A stretch of DNA of 64,000 nucleotides. Source: Odiellus spinosus. Its lineage: Eukaryota; Arthropoda; Arachnida; Opiliones; Phalangiidae. This document shows positions 56,639 through 64,000 of this stretch, one piece after another; the stretch's first letter is position 1, and every line of letters begins with the position of its first letter. The stretch lies in contig OY987230.1 of the NCBI GenBank assembly GCA_963920705.1, positions 8,627,185-8,691,184 of the forward strand, given 5' to 3'. The position numbers were made by a program, and so were the translations under genes. A model generated the notes under the pieces. The model worked only from the letters and a program-made list of their open reading frames with translations. It searched no databases and had not been told where the DNA came from.

Positions 56639-57594
56639 AGATGCCTTTAACTAACCTAATTTCGGCAAATTGCCGCGGATTGCGAAATCGTAAGCCTTAG
56701 CTTGGTAGAAAGCTACGAAATATCTTCACGTAAACGTAGTCATGTTTACGAAGCTTCTCCCATATCTTAAATAGCTATGCTGCTTAATGCACAGCGATAT
56801 AATCAAGTGTACATGAATTAGTGATAATACGCAAATTTTACGCGCATGTCGCGCTGTTAATCCGCGTATACAGATGACGATAAACGTTGTTAAGAGCTTA
56901 TCTAATAGGCTTATGAAACACTTCCTATTGTACTTATACTTCTCTTTTCCAGTTCGCGTCGAGTATGTCTATATTTAGAACAAGTTCTCTTAAATAAACG
57001 CCGAACAAACTTGGAGGTTATTTTTAGCTACTGTATATATGTTTTTAAATAACACCCTATATGTTTTTCCTATTGACGTAAATATGTCGTCTCTTAATCT
57101 GCCATCAGCTGAGGGTCGGTCGGGGTGAAAGAAACCCTATGTTGCTATTTACGCGTCTCACTTGGCACAATGGAAAAAGAAAATTGGGATTTATACTCTA
57201 ATGCTAAACCTCATAGAAAGATGGTAGACGTTGTCGTGTTCTCTTAATTACGACGTTTTGCCTTTTTAGTGTTAGAAGAGAGGGATTGAGCGGAACTACA
57301 CGCTTTAATTCACACCGATCCTCATATTTATCAAATTCTATCTTTCTACCTAATTATATCAAAATGAATTTGATACTTTGTCTGGATTAAGATCATTTAA
57401 CTGCGTACCTTGGTTTCGAATTGTGGTGAATGGTCTTTATCAAACGTTAGGAGCGACAACGTTATTGTCTTTTCGTATTGGAGGGGCTCTAAAATTTGGA
57501 GCTACAAACCATGGTCCCCAAATTTGTCAGGGGGCTAAAACGGTCAAATTGGTACAAAATAATTCTGAAACCTATAGGCTATATAAGAGGCTCA
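56639..57594. other. No gene seen
   Basis: No supported gene; an 87-codon frame beginning at 57,378 lacks an ATG start and runs into the minisatellite. Confidence 0.4.
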
Positions 57595-57627
57595 AATTAA
57601 TAGGGAGACTCGACCTAAAATGTCTAT

Positions 57628-58085
57628 TAAATCGAAAGTAGAATTTACAAAGCTATTTAATCGAAAGTAGAATTTACGTAGCGATTTAATCGAAAGTAAA
57701 ATTTACATAGCGAATTAATCGAAAGAATTTACTAAGCGATTTAATCGAAAGTAGAATTTACGTAGCGATTTAATCGAAAGTAGAATTTACGTAGCGATTT
57801 AATCAAAAGTAGAATTTACGTAGCGATTTAATCGAAAGTAGAATTTACGTTGCGATTTAATCGAAAGTAGAATTTAATTCGTAAATTTAATCGAAAGTAT
57901 AATTTAAATCGCTATTTAATCGAAAGTAGAATTTACATAGCGATTTAATCTTAAAGTAGAATTTACATAGCGATTTAATCTTAAGGTAGAATTAAAATAG
58001 TGATTTAATCGAAAGTAGAATTTAAATACATATTTAATCGAAAGTAGAATTTATTTCACGGTTTAATCGAAAATAGAATTTAAAT
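57628..58085. repeat. 29-bp minisatellite (GCGATTTAATCGAAAGTAG)
   Basis: About 16 copies of GCGATTTAATCGAAAGTAG plus AATTTACGTA, most regular in 57,720-57,860 and degenerate to the right. Confidence 0.95.
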
Positions 58086-58090
58086 TATGA

Positions 58091-59277
58091 ACTTGATTTT
58101 ATCTGACTAAAACTCTACACCCAAAAGAGGAATGAACATTGATCATATGGCTATATAGCTTATGAAAACAAACTGGGGTCGCCCTTTGAGTTAAAAAAAT
58201 AGAACACATATTATGTTCTGACCAAAGTTACAGGTTAAAGGGTTTATCATGGCAGAGGTCTTCACTTCGGACTTTACTCAGTGTTTCGGTCGTGTTTTCG
58301 GTCAATTATATGGGAAGTAAGCTTTAAGGTATATAAGAGCTGCAATTGAGGTCGCAATATCGGTCTGACCTGACTTAAAAGCCTGAGTGGAAATATTCCA
58401 AATCTGGATGGAAAAACACGCGATATTATCTATAAATTTCATACGATTCCTTTTATCCCCACATTCTTAATTCCCTCCCTGGAAATGATATACCCATCGA
58501 ATAAGGCCGTCTCTCTTCACAATTCCGAGTCCTGACGTAGATAAATCGTCTTTGATCGGGATACTTATCTCCATACAACTTTCTTCCTCAAATCTGAGAT
58601 TTATCCCAATGACTGGGGCTTCCAAAATAACCTTTTATCGATCTGCTCTCCACAATATTATTGCCTATCTCTTTCTAAAATCAAACTTATTCCGTCGGCG
58701 CGTGGCAGGCTGGAATCTTGGAGTGTGGAACTTAGAAAACTATAATTCTAGAATGGACAAGTAAAATTACCACGATTTTAGGACTGTACGCTTTTCCGAC
58801 AGTGCTGTCAGTGGGAGACGTCTGACCAAGAAATGCATGTTTCGATTTAGAACAAAAGTCTAGGGTAAGACCTCTGCATGTTAGAGGTTAAACCTTTTCG
58901 TAAAATCTTTCCATTCCCCTTGCCTATTCACCGGAATAAAAACGTGGATTAGTATATTGGCGCGCTTGAAAATAGTTTACGAGTGTCTGCGGGCGCGGAT
59001 AGAGGGCAGTTTTCCTTCCCCTGTGCTGGACCGTGAGCCATCAGACACGAGATATATCCGGGGAAGATTGCCTCATCGAAATCAGTTTCTATTGGATGAC
59101 TATATCGCGTGTCTTTAAGAAGGAGATTTGTACTATAGCAGAAGCAGACGTCCGGTCTATAGTTTGGTTTTATCGAGAGCGTACAAAAATTCATGGAGTA
59201 ATAATAAAGTGAGAGCCAGACGTATATTCATGGATTATTCATAATAAAGTGAGAGCCAGACGTCATCATTGAGTGGC
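58091..59277. other. No gene; 46-bp duplication near the end
   Basis: ATAATAAAGTGAGAGCCAGA occurs twice (59,200 and 59,242). Otherwise nothing recognised. Confidence 0.4.
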
Positions 59278-59425
59278 TAGAGGTCATAGTTTGAAAAAGA
59301 TAATCCACAAAGATTTGGTTATAAACAGTTAATTAATAATAATGAGTTAAATATTTCGATTACATTAGATTTATCAATTATTATTTATTATCAATAAAGA
59401 TAAAATAATCAGAAATAGGAGTTGA
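59278..59425. mobile_element. Old TAGAGGTC hAT-type MITE, decayed
   Basis: TAGAGGTCATAGTTTGAAAA then ATAATCCACAAAGATTTGGTT; right end lost. Confidence 0.65.
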
Positions 59426-59792
59426 ACTTTTTTGGAACGTATACCTTTGGTCGCAGTTTAGTTTTAAATTCTAGGCAGAATTGATCGATACATATATTTG
59501 GGGCTTTACGCGCGCTCTTGTATATACTCCCTCCAATTAATGATTCACACCAGCGCTTCGCTTAAATTATATTACGCGGAAAATTGAAATTGGTATTTGT
59601 TCCATTCGAATTATTCGATCTGCTTATATACGCGCGTGCGTGTTAAAGGGCCAAATTAACTCGCTATACGTATACGCTATTTAGTTATAGGTGTCAAATT
59701 ACACTTACGCTATATAGACGCTCACAAAATCACTACGGGGTCAAATATATTTAATTTGTAAATATTTACAGAAATATAATTGAGAGTCCAAC

Positions 59793-59890
59793 AGGGCTGG
59801 TACACGACCTGGAGAAACCTGGAAAAGTCACGGAATTTGGAAATTGGCCCAAAAGGTCTGGGAAAAATCAGGGAATTTGAAAATTGCCCC
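59793..59890. mobile_element. Left-end fragment of a CAGGGTTCGTACACG element
   Basis: CAGGGCTGGTACACGACC, then GAAAAGTCACGGAATTTGG and one further 39-bp unit. Confidence 0.75.
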
Positions 59891-60267
59891 AAAACCATAG
59901 ACCAAGAAAGGGTTTTTCCCTAATTATATTTTAGAAGATACGTAGTTTCCGGAGGACTTTTTTGTAAACTTTAAAAAATTGTTGTCCGAATTAGATGTAA
60001 TTGGTCTCGTTCCGACGTTAAAGGGAAAGGCAACCCAACTTTAAAAGTACTTCCATTGGAAAGAGCATGCTAAAAAACCTGCAAATCAAAACACATTTTA
60101 GTGATTTAAGTCTTGGTTAATTTATAAATATCATTTTAAAACTGAAATTTTCGTTCCTAGAAGAACGCCATATTTGCTTCCCGGCATTTCGAGTTTTAAA
60201 AATAAGGATCCGCTTCAATGATTGGCCTTTAAGTCACCCAATAAAGATTCGCGAAACGAAGACCATT

Positions 60268-61730
60268 GGGTCATTCCACGTCAGTTCAGTCACTGATGTC
60301 ACCAAGGGTCAACCAATCTTAATGAAATTTTAACCACTTTAATTCGTGGTTAAATGAGCGGCAAATCTGAAATTTTAGCCCAAAATATTAAGCGGTTCCG
60401 AAACTAGAGCATTTTGTATATACCCCATGTTTTCAGGGTTTTGCCTGGGCGATATTCGTACCCCTAAGCGTTATGTCGAATATCTTTTTTCCGGATAAAG
60501 CTTATCTAATGAAATTTTCCAATTTAGAGCATTTCTATGAGCTGATTTCAAAAATGTTAACGAAAATTATCTATCTTTAACGGTTTTTCCAATATACCGA
60601 TTCTTTTGCAAAAAATTATTTAACGGGGGGTCAACTTTCGAGCGTAATACTGAAAAAGGGCCAACTTCGATTTTCAATTTCGTTGCATTTTCAGATCTCT
60701 CCCAGCCTTAGCTTTCTTTCGATCTTAGATTTGTTCGTGGTATTTTGGTTTTAAGGGCAAAAAATAAAAAAAAACAAAAGTTTCAAATTTTTGGGATGTT
60801 TATATTTATATTATTTACAGGGTGTTTCGAAAATGGTGATAGGATCGAGCTCCATTGGGTTCTATGGGCCATTTTAAGACGAAAATGTTCTATGACGTTT
60901 TGTCGTAAGGGGCGCCGTTTAAGAGTTACGTAATGATTCATGTGCGGATGACCCGTATACTCAATGCTAAAATCAATTTTTATCAAGCGCGTGCTTTTAA
61001 ACGTATTTTATCATTGAGTATACGTTTATTAATGTACGTTAAGGGGTCATCCGCACATGAATCATTACGTAACTCTTAAACGGCGCCCCTTACGACAAAA
61101 CGTCAAAGAACATTTTCGTCTTAAAATGGCCCATGGAACCCAATGGAGCTCGATCCTATCACCATTTTCGAAACACCCTGTAAATAATATAAATATAAAC
61201 ATCCCAAAAATTTGAAACTTTTGTTTTTTTTTATTTTTTGCCCTTAAAACCAAAATACCACGAACAAATCTAAGATCGAAAGAAAGCTAAGGCTGGGAGA
61301 GATCTGAAAATGCAACGAAATTGAAAATCGAAGTTGGCCCTTTTTCAGTATTACGCTCGAAAGTTGACCCCCCGTTAAATAATTTTTTGCAAAAGAATCG
61401 GTATATTGGAAAAACCGTTAAAGATAGATAATTTTCGTTAACATTTTTGAAATCAGCTCATAGAAATGCTCTAAATTGGAAAATTTCATTAGATAAGCTT
61501 TATCCGGAAAAAAGATATTCGACATAACGCTTAGGGGTACGAATATCGCCCAGGCAAAACCCTGAAAACATGGGGTATATACAAAATGCTCTAGTTTCGG
61601 AACCGCTTAATATTTTGGGCTAAAATTTCAGATTTGCCGCTCATTTAACCACGAATTAAAGTGGTTAAAATTTCATTAAGATTGGTTGACCCTTGGTGAC
61701 ATCAGTGACTGAACTGACGTGGAATGACCC
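60268..61730. mobile_element. 1.46-kb giant palindrome element, TSD CATT
   Basis: Starts GGGTCATTCCACGTCAG and ends with its exact complement. Arms of about 555 bp (60,268-60,827 and 61,181-61,730) are nearly identical and mirror each other base by base. CATT flanks both sides (60,264-60,267 and 61,731-61,734). The centre is occupied by the 60,828-61,180 hairpin. A foldback-type DNA transposon of uncertain superfamily (4-bp TSD). Confidence 0.92.
60828..61180. mobile_element. CAGGGTGTTTCGAAA hairpin MITE, copy 2, at the palindrome centre
   Basis: Same family as 31,974-32,382 but with a shorter loop (353 bp). It is flanked by TA in a palindromic context (TTTA|CAGGG...CCCTG|TAAA). Confidence 0.88.
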
Positions 61731-61734
61731 CATT

Positions 61735-62899
61735 CGAGTCGGCTGCAGTCGGATCGTCTGTTCGTAACTTCGTAAGAAGACCCGTAATTTTGTGATTTCT
61801 AACTTTCTACGAAAACATGCCTAATTGCGTAATTAATGAATGCAGTTTAGTTCTTACCTTCTAATTCTTCAAATCAACTTAAGACTCGGTTAATACCTAG
61901 TACTGACTACTACTAGCTCAGCTGGCCGACCGACCTTCGGGTTAGTGTTAGCGCGCGGGATCCTTCTGAAGTAGCCTATGTTTCGGCCCGGCATATCTTA
62001 TTTGACTCTAAAGAAATTGAGCGCGCTTATACCCGCATCTATTTTCAGCTAGAGTCAAGTGACTTTAGGTGAGAAATAAACCAATTGGCGAAGCCGATCC
62101 TCAGCAGGCATCGAAAGGGTATGAAAAAACTAAAATGGCGTTCACTAGAGATCACTTTTTGCTTATAATAAACGTAAATATCTTAATATCTACTAACTAT
62201 TAAATTTTTTGCGATATGATATTAGTCGTTTTAATATACGCTCTATAATTTAAGACACACTTTTTTTTATCCCGGTCTGTACCTTTAAACAAAAACTTCG
62301 TACTGAATGAAACCTGTCCTTTAAAGATCCTGTTCTTTCGTTCGCGTATATAGTTCCATAGCGTAATTCGATAGCCAGATAGATGGAATTCCATTTAGCT
62401 TTTTGGGGCAAGTAGCGGATTGCTTTTTGCGGTTCGATCCGTAAGGTTGTCAAGCTATATATAGAGGCCATATAATAGCTAGAGTATTATACGGCTTACC
62501 GTCAGAATATCCCATTCCAATATTTACAGGCGCAATATTTACAGTCTTAATTTCAGATATAAAACTGTAGTTACACTATATAATGCTTAGACGTTTATAT
62601 GCCATTGCACGTACTGTACGCGATTGATGGGATTGTGGGATGAACTGCGCGAACTACGCATCAAACCTGGGTTTTCGGTATTTTTCTTCTATGTTAACGT
62701 TTTGTGGGTTTCTTTCATTTTAATATAAATTAATGTACGGAATTGTATTCTGTCGAGAACTCATTCAAGTGCGTAAGAACATGGGAATACTACATTACCA
62801 TCCTCGCGTACTTTGTAGCCAAAATTCGTCTGCTATTCGCTTTATCATATCTCTATTTAAATAAACACAAGGAGCCACTCTGGCGATTCAATATGATAA
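61735..62899. other. No gene; mildly CpG-rich patch
   Basis: 61,918-62,110 is GC-richer than its surroundings and includes a CTTTAG|GTGAGAA donor-like site (about 62,066). No coding frame supports an exon. Confidence 0.35.
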
Positions 62900-63073
62900 A
62901 GTTGAGAACAATAGTTTATTAAATAATCGTTTTTGGAGATCTCTCTTACGTCCCTTAGGTCAATAAATTTATCAACGGAATGAAAAGGGACTAGTATAGC
63001 GTGGCTGGCATTTTTGCGAACCTTGATTATAGGTCTCCGAATATTTAATTTAATAAACTATTTTTCTCAACCA
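62900..63073. repeat. Weak inverted repeat
   Basis: GTTGAGAACAATAGTTTATTAAAT and ATTTAATAAACTATTTTTCTCAAC-type arms enclose about 125 bp. Confidence 0.65.
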
Positions 63074-63264
63074 TCATGTTCATTTAAGTTGACTTAAAGT
63101 GTAAATGAAAAGTACGGTATCACTTTCTTGATTTTATGAATCTACGTTATCGAAAAACCTAAGAAAAATATCAACTCTTATTTTTTCGCAATTCCTAAAT
63201 ACGGTAGAACACGTTTTAAAGGTCGGACTTAGTCGTCTGCTATGAAAACGCATGAATCACCTGT

Positions 63265-63391
63265 GTTAAAGGCCTGTTTCACTGGAAGTGGGCTCACCTT
63301 ATGAGCTTCCCCTTGGTTAGCAAGCCAAGAGAAAGTCTGGAAGGTGAGTTTGTTTCCAGGGTGACAGACAGAAGTAATCCTAGGCCTTTAA
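63265..63391. repeat. Short-end inverted repeat
   Basis: TTAAAGGCCTG and TAGGCCTTTAA close a 127-bp, GC-richer segment; possibly a small MITE. Confidence 0.45.
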
Positions 63392-63532
63392 GGTTTGACT
63401 ATGTTTGTACAATGCTTAACAAGCTTTGCGACTTAAATCTTGTTTATTTTAAAACATTTACAGCGAGATTATAAAGTATTGATACAGGATTCTACTTCCA
63501 AAACAAGCATTACATAAAAGTAAGAACGAATT

Positions 63533-63676
63533 GAAGCCCGTAAGAACCTCGAGAGATAGATTTAGCTTCTAGTATCGTCATGCCATAAAACTGACCTCGT
63601 CTCACCTCGGATGCCATTATTTTACGACTGACTACTGTAGTCTCCTTCAAGGTTCTTATGGGCTTCAATTCGTTCT
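63533..63676. mobile_element. 144-bp hairpin MITE
   Basis: AGAACGAATTGAAGCCCGTA and TATGGGCTTCAATTCGTTCT are the ends, with a matching inner AGAACCT/AGGTTCT. No clear TSD. Confidence 0.82.
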
Positions 63677-63905
63677 GTTAAAGGGTTAATATATATTTTG
63701 TTCATAATACCATTGGTTTCCATAACTATCATTAGTTTTACATTTCTATTTTATTAATTAAACTAAATATTGATGGACGTATTTAACTTAAAAAACATTT
63801 TCAACAAAGATTTTTGTTGGCCAAAAAAGTAACTTTTTCGTCGTAGCTATAGGGAGCCGGTAAAGGAGACATTGATACGTCAGAGGTTTCCATCTCTCGT
63901 CTCAG

Positions 63906-64000
63906 TAGAGATCGGGGTTTGGACAAGAAATTTCTGATTATTTTATCTTTATTCATAACTTAAAATTTTTCGAGGAAAGTCTATGATAAATCCAATGTAA
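63906..64000. mobile_element. 180-bp hAT-type MITE, copy 5, cut by the window end
   Basis: TAGAGATCGGGGTTTGG start, same orientation as copy 4, identical to it over the visible part apart from the end variant. The left flank CGTCTCAG should recur about 180 bp on. Confidence 0.93.

Noticed and set aside
60745..61253. Paired 62-codon frames on opposite strands
   Set aside because: Mirror images produced by the palindrome arms; they cross the CAGGGTGTTTCGAAA end.
62425..62445. GGTTCGATCC, a good tRNA B-box match
   Set aside because: No A box at the right distance and no acceptor-stem pairing around it.

Overview
This is AT-rich, non-coding-looking nuclear DNA from a eukaryote, most likely an arthropod and probably an insect. 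The reasons are degenerate TTAGG-type (TAGGTTAGG) blocks, a short (69-74 bp) GT-AG intron, and a very dense population of short inverted-repeat DNA transposons (MITEs) with exact target-site duplications (TSDs). I could not name the species. I recognise no conserved household gene, rRNA or tRNA, and almost all long open frames are shadows of repeats.

Layout. Positions 1 to about 16,587 are a head-to-tail array of a 4,002-bp unit: three complete copies (A 1-4002, B 4003-8004, C 8005-12006) and one partial copy (D, from 12,007). Each unit carries a minus-strand two-exon gene of about 198 codons, a 0.5-kb foldback, a segment that also occurs elsewhere in the window, an 80-bp tandem repeat, smaller hairpins and a TTAGG-like junction block. 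Reading frame and splice sites are kept in all four copies. Copy D is split, just upstream of its gene, by a 1,820-bp transposon (14,732-16,551) with 56-bp terminal inverted repeats and a 7-bp duplication; the uninterrupted site can be read in copies A-C.

Positions 16.6-64 kb are a transposon graveyard and nursery. Recurrent families are: (1) a 180-bp hAT-type MITE (TAGAGATCGGGG ends, 8-bp TSDs), with four near-identical intact copies, a fifth at the right edge and older relatives; (2) a TTAA-flanked MITE (AGGGAGAATGCAACCT ends) with seven copies or pieces; (3) a longer hAT-like MITE (TAGAGCTCGGAATT ends); (4) CAGGGTT-ended elements that seem to leave 5-bp duplications; (5) a TA-flanked MITE (AAGCTRCGKTCACACTAG ends); (6) CAGGGTGTTTCGAAA hairpins. 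Single elements of note are a 907-bp MULE-like element with a 9-bp TSD and a 92-codon frame (19,932-20,838), a second 7-bp-TSD element (42,680-43,018), a 1.46-kb near-perfect palindrome (60,268-61,730) and a perfect 110-bp palindrome with no spacer (40,746-40,855). A local duplication (24.2-27.2 kb) and several minisatellites fill much of the rest.

The best candidate for something new is the 4-kb array with its gene: four copies of an unrecognised basic protein with an N-terminal hydrophobic stretch. Its indels respect the frame in exons and ignore it in the intron, and its variants look exchanged between copies. Two CpG-rich islands (about 30.4-30.8 and 34.8-35.0 kb) could be promoters or first exons of genes lying mostly outside the window; this is weakly supported.
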